Source: Bradyrhizobium acaciae (lineage in GTDB: Bacteria > Pseudomonadota > Alphaproteobacteria > Rhizobiales > Xanthobacteraceae). Taken from it: a stretch of 42,854 bases of DNA. How positions within the stretch are numbered: position 1 is the first letter of the stretch; the number at the start of each line of letters is the position of its first letter. Shown here piece by piece: positions 1-6,152 of this stretch. The stretch spans positions 1 through 42,854 of the forward strand of contig NZ_JACMYK010000058.1 of assembly GCF_020889785.1 (NCBI RefSeq). The letters run 5' to 3'. Both the position numbers and the translations under genes were made by a program. The notes beneath the pieces were generated by a model. The model ran no database searches and had not been told where the DNA came from. It saw nothing but the letters and a program-made list of their open reading frames with translations.

Positions 1-50
1 CACCCGGCTTGCTCGCGCAAGCCGACCTCCCCTTTGCAAGGGGAGGTTAA
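1..50 (+). repeat. Partial palindromic repeat, right half (type G)
   Basis: The window opens inside an intergenic repeat. The visible part has a small hairpin (gcttgc/gcaagc, about 8-22) and then a second, strong hairpin whose arms are CTCCCC and GGGGAG. Its wording matches the right end of the repeat at 29125-29280. It ends four bases before the first start codon and supplies that gene's ribosome-binding site. Confidence 0.6.
25..47 (+). promoter_or_regulatory. Hairpin that covers a ribosome-binding site
   Basis: Arms ACCTCCCCTT (25-34) and AAGGGGAGGT (38-47) are perfectly complementary around a three-base loop. The right arm is also the only Shine-Dalgarno sequence (GGGGAGG, 40-46) for the start codon at 54. 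If the stem forms in the mRNA, ribosome loading would be hindered. The structure is seen directly; an effect on expression is inferred. Confidence 0.5.
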
Positions 51-53
51 AAG

Positions 54-1190
54 ATGAGCTTCGTCACCGGCGTCGGCCTCACATCCTACGGTAAGCATGA
101 GGGCCTGTCCTCGCTCGACCTGATGAGCAAGGCAGCCGAGCTTGCGATCTCCGATGCCGGGCTGAAGCGCTCGGACATCGACGGCATCCTGTGCGGCTAC
201 TCCACGGTGTCGCCGCACATCATGCTCGCCACCGTGTTCGCCGAGCATTTCGGCATTCGCCCGTCCTACGCCCATGCCGTGCAGGTCGGCGGCGCCACCG
301 GGCTCGCGATGACCATGCTGGCGCATCACCTCGTCGACGCCGGCGTCGCAAAACACGTGCTGGTGGTCGGCGGCGAGAACCGGCTGACCGGGCAAAGCCG
401 CGACGCCTCGATCCAGGCGCTGGCCCAGGTCGGCCACCCCGACTACGAGGTGACGCTCGGCCCGACGATCCCGGCCTATTACGGCCTGGTCGCGACCCGC
501 TACATGCACGAATACGGTCTCACGCAGGAGGACCTTGCCGAGTTTGCGGTGCTGATGCGCAAGCACGCGCTGACGCATCCCGGCGCGCAATTCCACGAGC
601 CGATCACCGTTGCGGACGTCATGGCCTCGAAGCCGGTGGCGATGCCGCTCAAGCTGCTCGACTGCTGCCCGGTCTCCGATGGCGGCGCGGCCTGCGTGAT
701 CAGCCGCGAGGCGACCGGCGAGCAGCAGGTTCGTGTCCGCGGCTGCGCCCAGGCGCACACCCATCAGCACATCACGGCTGCGCCCGCGTTGAGCGAACTC
801 GGCGCGGAGATTTCGATCGCGAAGGCGAAAGCGGCGTCGGGCATAGTGATCTCGGACGTGCGCTACGCAGCGGTCTACGACAGCTTCACGATCACGCTCG
901 CGATGCTGCTGGAAGATCTCGGTCTCGCCGGGCGGGGCGAGGCGGCGGCGCAGGTGCGCGCCGGCTATTTCAACGGGGATGGCGAGATGCCGCTCAACAC
1001 CCATGGCGGTCTGCTCAGCTATGGCCATTGCGGCGTCGGCGGCGCGATGGCGCATCTGGTCGAGACCCATCTGCAGATGACCGGCCGCGCCGAAAACCGT
1101 CAGGTGCGCGATGCCTCGGTGGCGCTGCTGCACGGCGACGGCGGCGTGCTGTCGTCGCATGTCAGCATGTTCCTGGAGCGCGTGCGATGA
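54..1190 (+). CDS. Thiolase-like protein (lipid-transfer/SCP2 type) lacking the usual catalytic Cys
   Basis: A 378-residue thiolase-fold protein acting on acyl-CoA in the cytoplasm. The N-terminal half carries the alternating fold typical of thiolases. Where degradative thiolases have their nucleophilic Cys (usually C-G/A-S-G), this protein reads VQVGGATG near residues 77-83, so claisen cleavage by the normal route is unlikely. The C-terminal NTHGG and GHCGVGG motifs (about 315-330) are kept. The next gene overlaps its stop by four bases and encodes a DUF35 protein; thiolase-like/DUF35 pairs are known to form stable complexes, some of which are retro-aldolases in steroid side-chain degradation. 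I infer an aldolase or acyl-transfer role, substrate unknown. The start is set by GGGGAGG seven bases upstream. Confidence 0.85.
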   Translation: MSFVTGVGLTSYGKHEGLSSLDLMSKAAELAISDAGLKRSDIDGILCGYSTVSPHIMLATVFAEHFGIRPSYAHAVQVGGATGLAMTMLAHHLVDAGVAKHVLVVGGENRLTGQSRDASIQALAQVGHPDYEVTLGPTIPAYYGLVATRYMHEYGLTQEDLAEFAVLMRKHALTHPGAQFHEPITVADVMASKPVAMPLKLLDCCPVSDGGAACVISREATGEQQVRVRGCAQAHTHQHITAAPALSELGAEISIAKAKAASGIVISDVRYAAVYDSFTITLAMLLEDLGLAGRGEAAAQVRAGYFNGDGEMPLNTHGGLLSYGHCGVGGAMAHLVETHLQMTGRAENRQVRDASVALLHGDGGVLSSHVSMFLERVR

Positions 1191-1546
1191 GTGGACCGAT
1201 CGCCGACTGGACCAAGGGCGCGGAAGCCATCGCCTATCAGGCCTGCAACGCCTGCGGCGCGCGGCAATATTTCCGCCGCAGCTTCTGCGCGGCCTGCGGC
1301 TCACCCGATCTGGCCGAGCATCGCGCGAGCGGGGCAGGGACGGTGTATGCGACATCGCTGGTCTGCCGCGCCGCGACGCCGGAGACGCGGGCGCATGTGC
1401 CCTACAACATCGTGCTGGTCGATGCCGACGAGGGCTTTCGCATGATGGCCCATGGCGACAACGACCTCGCCATCGGCGACAAGGTCTTGGCACGCTTCAC
1501 GCAATTTGCGGGACGGCTGGTTCCGTATTTCGCAAAGGCGAAATGA
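1187..1546 (+). CDS. DUF35 Zn-ribbon / OB-fold protein, partner of the thiolase-like protein
   Basis: A 119-residue protein. An N-terminal rubredoxin-like zinc ribbon has two CxxC pairs (C-N-A-C near residue 19 and C-A-A-C near 35), followed by an OB-fold DUF35 domain with the usual G-x-G-T-V-Y start and a C-terminal beta strand ending VPYF. Proteins of this kind bind CoA esters and stabilise a thiolase-like partner. Its ATG overlaps the TGA of the upstream gene (ATGA, 1187-1190), which indicates translational coupling and a one-to-one complex. The longer open frame upstream is only the shadow of the thiolase-like gene. Confidence 0.88.
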   Translation: MSGPIADWTKGAEAIAYQACNACGARQYFRRSFCAACGSPDLAEHRASGAGTVYATSLVCRAATPETRAHVPYNIVLVDADEGFRMMAHGDNDLAIGDKVLARFTQFAGRLVPYFAKAK

Positions 1547-1619
1547 GGGGCTGAGCGATCCGGTCAGAACGCGAAACCAGGCTGAACCAGATCACTCCTG
1601 CCCCTCGAGTTTGCGGACA

Positions 1620-1721
1620 CTATCGCCAATAGAAAACAAAGCTGGCGATGACGAGCATCGCCGTCACCGCCAGCATTTGCGCAAGCGCTTCCGAGGCCGC
1701 CCTCTTGGTGGCTTCCTTCAT
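1620..1721 (-). CDS. Possible 33-residue single-pass membrane protein
   Basis: A short frame on the minus strand with a basic N-terminus (MKEATKRAASEALAQ) and then one hydrophobic segment (residues about 16-31, LAVTAMLVIASFVFYW) ending in Arg. AGGGGA lies six bases before the ATG, a good ribosome-binding site. It stands alone between two plus-strand genes. I recognise no family. The combination of a ribosome-binding site and a clean membrane helix supports a real small gene, but a frame this short can arise by chance. Confidence 0.45.
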   Translation of the reverse strand: MKEATKRAASEALAQMLAVTAMLVIASFVFYWR

Positions 1722-1966
1722 GCGTTTCCCCTAGACTTGGGCGTGACTCATCGTTGCGCGGATTGCGCGCTCGACGGCCAGATTTTTTACTCGGAACACC
1801 CCGCGTCGAGCATTCGCCTTGATGAGTCCCCACTCAGCGAACATCGACTGTGTCAGGGTTGTCTCGGAATGCGGCGGCAATTTGACTCGCGCGTGTTGCT
1901 CCTGCGACGGTCCGCGGATACTGTTTCGGAACCCGATAGAAACGACAGCAAGATCAAGGTTAGGAA

Positions 1967-2494
1967 ATGGCCCGTATCGACTATTCGGATCCCGCAAAGG
2001 CTAGCCCGCGCACCCGCGAGATCCTCGACAAGAACCGCAACGCCAACATCTTCCGCATGATGGCGCATTCGCCGAGCTACTTTGAACAGTACTGCCGGCT
2101 CGGCGGCGCGATCCGCCACAAGGGCGAGCTCGATCCCGTCGTGCGCGAGCTTGCGATCACGCGCACCGGTATCCTCTGCGAGGCGCCTTACGAGATCGTC
2201 GCGCACAAGCGCATCGGCAAGAATGTCGGCGTCACCGACGAACAGAACGCAGCACTGGAGAACTGGCAGTCCGCGACCTGCTTCAACGAGGTGCAGCGCG
2301 CGGCGCTGAACTTCACTGACGAGATCGTCAAGCTGAAGAAGCCGACGGATGCGACCTTCAAGGCGATCGCGGCGCTGTTGACGCCGGGGGCGCTGATCGA
2401 GCTCCAGCTCTCGGTCGGCTTCTACATCATGACCTCGAAGTTTCTCGAGACCTTCGAGATCGACATGCAGCCGGTCACGGAAGTGGTGAGCTGA
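1967..2494 (+). CDS. Carboxymuconolactone decarboxylase family protein
   Basis: A 175-residue all-helical protein of the CMD/AhpD superfamily. The family signature region reads R-E-L-A-I-T-R near 60-66, then Cys71 and His80, where AhpD-type peroxidase partners have CxxC...H. Only one Cys is present, so it resembles the decarboxylase-like or uncharacterised branch rather than a thiol peroxidase. The start codon has AAGGT/AGGA upstream. About 420 bases separate it from the DUF35 gene, so it is probably its own transcription unit. Substrate cannot be told from the sequence. Confidence 0.8.
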   Translation: MARIDYSDPAKASPRTREILDKNRNANIFRMMAHSPSYFEQYCRLGGAIRHKGELDPVVRELAITRTGILCEAPYEIVAHKRIGKNVGVTDEQNAALENWQSATCFNEVQRAALNFTDEIVKLKKPTDATFKAIAALLTPGALIELQLSVGFYIMTSKFLETFEIDMQPVTEVVS

Positions 2495-2512
2495 TCGCTC
2501 ACTGCGCCTTCT

Positions 2513-2556
2513 TGCCTCGCCCCGCTTGCGGGGAGAGGCCGGAGCGCATGCACCCT
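2513..2556. repeat. Fragment of a palindromic repeat (type G)
   Basis: CCCCGC...GCGGGG hairpin followed by wording also found in the 29125-29280 repeat. It directly abuts the type B repeat, so this gap between genes is made almost wholly of repeat sequence. Confidence 0.4.
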
Positions 2557-2560
2557 CCGA

Positions 2561-2649
2561 CGTCATGGCCGGGCTTGACCCGGCCATCCACGTCTGTCTT
2601 CACGGTCGCCACCAAGACGTGGATGCCCGGGTCAAGCCCGGGCATGATG
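2561..2649. repeat. Long palindromic repeat (type B)
   Basis: Left arm reads TCATGGCCGGGCTTGACCCG and so on; the right arm reads back as its near complement through GGGTCAAGCCCGGGCATGA. CACGTCT and AGACGTG form the inner stem. A truncated half copy is at about 29042-29077. It sits between two convergent genes and could act as a bidirectional terminator or an mRNA end-stabiliser. Confidence 0.75.
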
Positions 2650-2682
2650 AGTTGCACAAATCCTCGCGCTGCCGACGGAAAT

Positions 2683-4542
2683 CTACCCCGATGTCAGCAG
2701 ATCGACCTTCGCATTCGCCACGATCAGCCGCTCGGCGAGGATCTGTGCGAGGTTGCGCATGATCCGTTCGCCGGCGCGCGGGTGCTGCTCGCGGAAGCGC
2801 TCGAAATCCCCGATCGCCACCTCATAGGCGGAGGCCGACATGTCGGCGAGGACGTCGGCCGAGCGGTTCGGCTCTAGCAGCGCCATCTCGCCGAATGCCA
2901 TGCCGGCGGTCAGCGTCGCGAGCCGGATGCCGTCGGGCAGGGTGACATGGACCACCCCGCTGCGCAGGAAGAACAGCGAGATCGCCTCGCTGCCGGCGGC
3001 GATGATCTTCTCGTTCGGCTGGTAGGTCCTGACCGTGCAGAGCGCGGCAAGATCGGCAATCTCAGCCTCGCTCAGTCCGGCGAGCAGGGGCTGTTCGGAA
3101 AGCTCTGTGGTTTCGAGGAAGTCGATCGAGCCGCCATAGCGGTAGACAATCTGGTCTTCGGCCCACTCGATCGCAGTGTCGAGCAGATAGAAATCCCTGA
3201 TATTGCCGAGCCGGTTGGTCCACTCGCTGATCGTGGTCCACTCCCGCGAGGTTCGCTTGATGCCGGACAGGATCACGGTCACGCCGAGTTCGGCCAGTTC
3301 CTGGAAGGCCTCCGCGACCAGTCTCGCGCCGGCGCGGGTCGTCGCGGTGACACGGCGCAGGTCGAAGATCACGAACTCCGGACGCGGGCTGCCGGCGAGG
3401 CGGCGCGAGACATAGTCGACATTGGACAGCGACAGCGTGCCGACCAGCTCGATCACGCGCACCTCCTGGAAGTGTTTGGCCAGGATCTCCTGCTCCTGCG
3501 GCCGGCGCACCCGGCGCGACGGGTTCTTGCCGATATTGTAATCGGCGATGATGCTGTGACGGGCGTCGTCGCTGCGGTTCAGCATGTGGAGGTCGTAATG
3601 CGCCGACAGCGTCTCGCAGACCTTGATGCCGCGCACGCTGTTGCCGTGCTTGTCGAGCTTCGGCGAGTAGCTGCCGAGGCCGAGCCGGGCCGGCAGCGCC
3701 GCCAGGATGCCGCCGCCGACGCCGCTCTTGGCGGGGATGCCGACGCGATAGATCCATTCGCCGGCGAAGTCGTACATGCCGGACGAGGTCATCACCGACA
3801 GCGTGCGGGCGATCGCGTAGGGCGTCACCACCTGCTCGCCGGTCAGGGGATTGATGCCGCGGTTGGCCAGCGTTGCCGCCATCACGGCGGTGTCGCGCGC
3901 GGTGACGAGGATGGCGCATTGCCGGAAATAGACGTCGAGCACCGCGGGCACGTTGTCGGTGATCACGCTGTTGGTGCGCAGGAGATAGCCGATCGCCCGG
4001 TTGCGGTCGCCGGTGGCGCTCTCGGAGGCGTAAACCGCCTCGTCGACGTCGAGCTCGCGTCCGGCGAAGCGGCCGAGTGCCTGGCGGATGTAGTCGAATG
4101 CACCGTCGCCCTTGTCGGCATGGAGCAGGCCGGAGCAGGCGATCGCGCCGGCATTCACCATCGCATTGAACGGGTGGTTCTCGGCATTGAGCCGGATCGA
4201 ATTGAAGGGGTCGCCGGACGGCTCGACGCCGATCACGCTTTCCACCCGCTCGGCGCCCAGCGTGTCCAGCGCAAGCGCGAACACGAACGGCTTCGACATC
4301 GACTGGATTGTGAAGGGCACCCTGGTGTCGCCGACCTCGTAGACATGGCCGTCGAGCGTCGCAAGGCTGATGCCAAAATGGGCAGGGTCGGCCTTGCCGA
4401 GCTCGGGGATGTAGTCGGCGACCGCGCCGGCGATCTCCGGGAGGAAGTCTGCGTAACAAGTGTGCAGAAACCGCAGCAAAGGCGGCTGCGAGCGGGCCCA
4501 GTTGACGGTGCTGGCGGTGACGGGAGGAGGCGATCGTTTCAT
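2683..4542 (-). CDS. glsA: Glutaminase fused to STAS and cyclic-nucleotide-binding domains
   Basis: A 619-residue cytoplasmic protein with three domains. Residues about 23-312 are glutaminase A (L-glutamine to glutamate and ammonia), with the Ser-x-x-Lys nucleophile motif at about 81-84 (SMSK), NAMVNAGAI near 126 and a SGVGGG motif near 273. Residues about 356-465 are a STAS domain. Residues about 482-605 are a cNMP-binding domain with an intact phosphate-binding cassette (GEMALLE, then RSA). Simple bacterial glutaminases are about 310 residues, so the second half is an added sensor module; fused versions are known. AGGAGGTG immediately precedes the ATG, and a GTG one codon earlier (4545) is an alternative start. 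Inference: activity or location is tuned by a nucleotide and a partner. Confidence 0.92.
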   Translation of the reverse strand: MKRSPPPVTASTVNWARSQPPLLRFLHTCYADFLPEIAGAVADYIPELGKADPAHFGISLATLDGHVYEVGDTRVPFTIQSMSKPFVFALALDTLGAERVESVIGVEPSGDPFNSIRLNAENHPFNAMVNAGAIACSGLLHADKGDGAFDYIRQALGRFAGRELDVDEAVYASESATGDRNRAIGYLLRTNSVITDNVPAVLDVYFRQCAILVTARDTAVMAATLANRGINPLTGEQVVTPYAIARTLSVMTSSGMYDFAGEWIYRVGIPAKSGVGGGILAALPARLGLGSYSPKLDKHGNSVRGIKVCETLSAHYDLHMLNRSDDARHSIIADYNIGKNPSRRVRRPQEQEILAKHFQEVRVIELVGTLSLSNVDYVSRRLAGSPRPEFVIFDLRRVTATTRAGARLVAEAFQELAELGVTVILSGIKRTSREWTTISEWTNRLGNIRDFYLLDTAIEWAEDQIVYRYGGSIDFLETTELSEQPLLAGLSEAEIADLAALCTVRTYQPNEKIIAAGSEAISLFFLRSGVVHVTLPDGIRLATLTAGMAFGEMALLEPNRSADVLADMSASAYEVAIGDFERFREQHPRAGERIMRNLAQILAERLIVANAKVDLLTSG

Positions 4543-4825
4543 CACCTCCTGTTGTGCAACGCAATCAGGGCGCGTGCAACCGAGCGCGCAGCGACGTCGG
4601 CGGTGAGGCGCCCGAGCAGGCGCGAGCCTGTGGGCTGTCGGCTTTCGAACAGATGTTCACAAAACGAGCGGTTGCTCGGCAAATGTATCGTCGTATGAAA
4701 CTTTTAGGCCGGGAATGTTTCGAGAGCGAAACAGCATGCGCCTCCGGGCGGCTCCTGAGGAGCCGCTGTCGGGGATGTGGCATCTGGGAATTTGATCCGC
4801 GCGGGGCGGCCTGACGGTCCGCCGC
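4543..4825. other. Intergenic region with small hairpins
   Basis: This 283-base gap lies between the glutaminase start and the end of the biotinyl gene. Apart from the hairpin at 4748-4766 and a GGCGG/CCGCC dyad just after the biotinyl stop (about 4806-4824) that might end that transcript, I see no gene. The glutaminase promoter should lie here; I could not place its boxes with confidence. Confidence 0.35.
4748..4766. terminator. Perfect short hairpin, possible terminator
   Basis: GCGGCTCC and GGAGCCGC flank a three-base TGA loop. It lacks a following T-run on either strand. It is placed about 60 bases beyond the biotinyl gene, reading leftwards. Confidence 0.3.
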
Positions 4826-5047
4826 TCAAGTCTCGACGATCGCGATGGCCTGGCCTTCAGCGATGACATCGTCGATCCTGACCAGAATCGACTTGATTTT
4901 ACCTGCCGTCGTCGATGTGACCGGAATCTCCATCTTCATCGCTTCGACGAACGCAATCTCGTCGCCGCTGCCGATGCTGTTGCCGGCTTCAACAGGAAGC
5001 GCGCAAACGCGCCCGGCAACTTCGGTCACAACCTTGATCTCTGGCAT
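4826..5047 (-). CDS. Free-standing biotinyl/lipoyl carrier protein
   Basis: A 73-residue single-domain protein carrying the biotinylation motif EAMKMEI with the acceptor Lys at residue 38. It is the usual size for a stand-alone biotin carboxyl carrier. It should carry CO2 between a biotin carboxylase and the carboxyltransferase encoded across the divergent promoter at 6082-7641. No biotin carboxylase gene lies in the window. GGAG is found upstream of the ATG. A lipoyl carrier is the alternative, but the Met on both sides of the Lys favours biotin. Confidence 0.9.
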   Translation of the reverse strand: MPEIKVVTEVAGRVCALPVEAGNSIGSGDEIAFVEAMKMEIPVTSTTAGKIKSILVRIDDVIAEGQAIAIVET

Positions 5048-5069
5048 TCCACTCTCCGATACCGTCTTG

Positions 5070-5084
5070 CGGAAATTTCATCCG
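5070..5084. promoter_or_regulatory. IclR-like operator candidate 1
   Basis: CGGAAATTTCATCCG keeps most positions of the known E. coli IclR site (TGGAAATNATTTCCA). It lies 23 bases upstream of the biotinyl gene's start, so an IclR-type protein bound here could control the leftward transcript. Confidence 0.4.
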
Positions 5085-5138
5085 GCGAACGGCTTTTTGT
5101 TGTGGCAGCAGATTGCCTGAGGTAGCTTGATCTGCAAG

Positions 5139-5153
5139 TGGAATTTTATTCCG
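5139..5153. promoter_or_regulatory. IclR-like operator candidate 2
   Basis: TGGAATTTTATTCCG is an inverted repeat (GGAAT-TTT-ATTCC) and matches the E. coli IclR consensus at about 11 of 15 positions. A second dyad, ATTCCG-CATGA-CGGAAT (5148-5164), shares its right half-site. Both are just upstream of the IclR gene, which suggests autoregulation. Confidence 0.5.
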
Positions 5154-5177
5154 CATGACGGAATGGAGCCAAACAAA

Positions 5178-6152
5178 ATGGGACGGCGCTCGGAACGGCT
5201 TAGCAGGCAGGGAATGCTCGCCAGCGAGACTGGTGATGGCGATGTCATCCAGGTGGTGTCGCGCGCCTTCGATGTGTTGCGATGCTTCGAGGGACACGAA
5301 GCGCGGCTCGGCAATCTCGAAATCTCGAACCGCTGCGGCTTGCCGCGTTCGACGGTGTCGCGGTTGACGCACACGCTGACGCGGATGGGACAGCTCGTCT
5401 ATCTGCCGCGCGATCAGAAATATCGCATCGGCCCGAGTGCGGTCGCGATGAGCACCTCGATGATGAAGGGGTTGCAGCTTCGCAATCTGATCCGGCTGCG
5501 TTTGCAGGATGTCGCCGATCAATTGCCCGGCACCGTGGGCTTCGTCATCCCCGACCGCTTTCATCTGGTCTATCTGGAGTTCGCCCGCGCGGCGAACGCG
5601 CTCGGCCTGCATGAGGCGACCGGTAGCCGCATCTCGATGGCGACCACCGCCGCCGGCCACGCCTACACCGCAGCGCTCGATCCCGCGATCGGCGACGCGC
5701 TGATCGCGGAGATGGAAGGCGAGTTGCCCGAAGGCGCCAAGATGCTGACGCCGCGCATCGAGGCCAACCGCCGTCATTTGCAGGAGCACGGCTACGTCGT
5801 CGCCTGCGGCCTGTGGAGCCCGCACATCAACGGCGTCGCGGTGCCGCTATGGTCGCCGCAATATCAAACCTATGTGGTCACCACGATCGGCCTGCTGTCG
5901 GCGATGTATGACGAGCAGCGGCTGCATCGCGAGGTCGCGCCGCAAATGGTCGAGCTCGCCGCTGCACTCGGCAGCCTGCTCGAAGGCGCCGACGGCGACA
6001 TCTTCAGCAATCGGATCGAACGCAAGTCGCTTCCGGTGACCACCCATAACAACAACAAAATCATCAAGACGGGAGCAGTGAATGAACTGGAAGCCGGAAC
6101 TCGACGACCTCGCCCGGCGCGAAGCGTTCGCGCGGGAGATGGGAGGCGTTGA
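5178..6152 (+). CDS. IclR-family transcriptional regulator
   Basis: A 324-residue regulator from the ATG at 5178. An N-terminal winged helix (DVIQVVSRAFDVLRCFE, then a recognition helix around GLPRSTVSRLTHTL) precedes a C-terminal ligand-binding domain (about residues 90-260). An ATG at 5163 and a TTG at 5127 are also in frame, but those would place the operator candidates at or inside the start. IclR proteins are usually 250-270 residues; this frame runs on through a Lys/Arg-rich tail that overlaps the carboxyltransferase gene by 71 bases. It most likely senses the acyl-CoA, or its acid, handled by the divergent carboxylase genes. Confidence 0.88.
   Translation: MGRRSERLSRQGMLASETGDGDVIQVVSRAFDVLRCFEGHEARLGNLEISNRCGLPRSTVSRLTHTLTRMGQLVYLPRDQKYRIGPSAVAMSTSMMKGLQLRNLIRLRLQDVADQLPGTVGFVIPDRFHLVYLEFARAANALGLHEATGSRISMATTAAGHAYTAALDPAIGDALIAEMEGELPEGAKMLTPRIEANRRHLQEHGYVVACGLWSPHINGVAVPLWSPQYQTYVVTTIGLLSAMYDEQRLHREVAPQMVELAAALGSLLEGADGDIFSNRIERKSLPVTTHNNNKIIKTGAVNELEAGTRRPRPARSVRAGDGRR

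Noticed and set aside
1731..1997. Minus-strand frame across the start of the carboxymuconolactone-decarboxylase-family gene
   Set aside because: No ribosome-binding site or domain, and it overlaps the promoter and start of a clear gene.
2947..4698. Long plus-strand frame opposite the glutaminase gene
   Set aside because: No motif, and composition typical of an antisense shadow; the glutaminase domains on the minus strand are unmistakable.
5127..5177. TTG at 5127 as the IclR start
   Set aside because: It would put the operator-like palindromes inside the coding sequence and has no better ribosome-binding site than the ATG at 5178.
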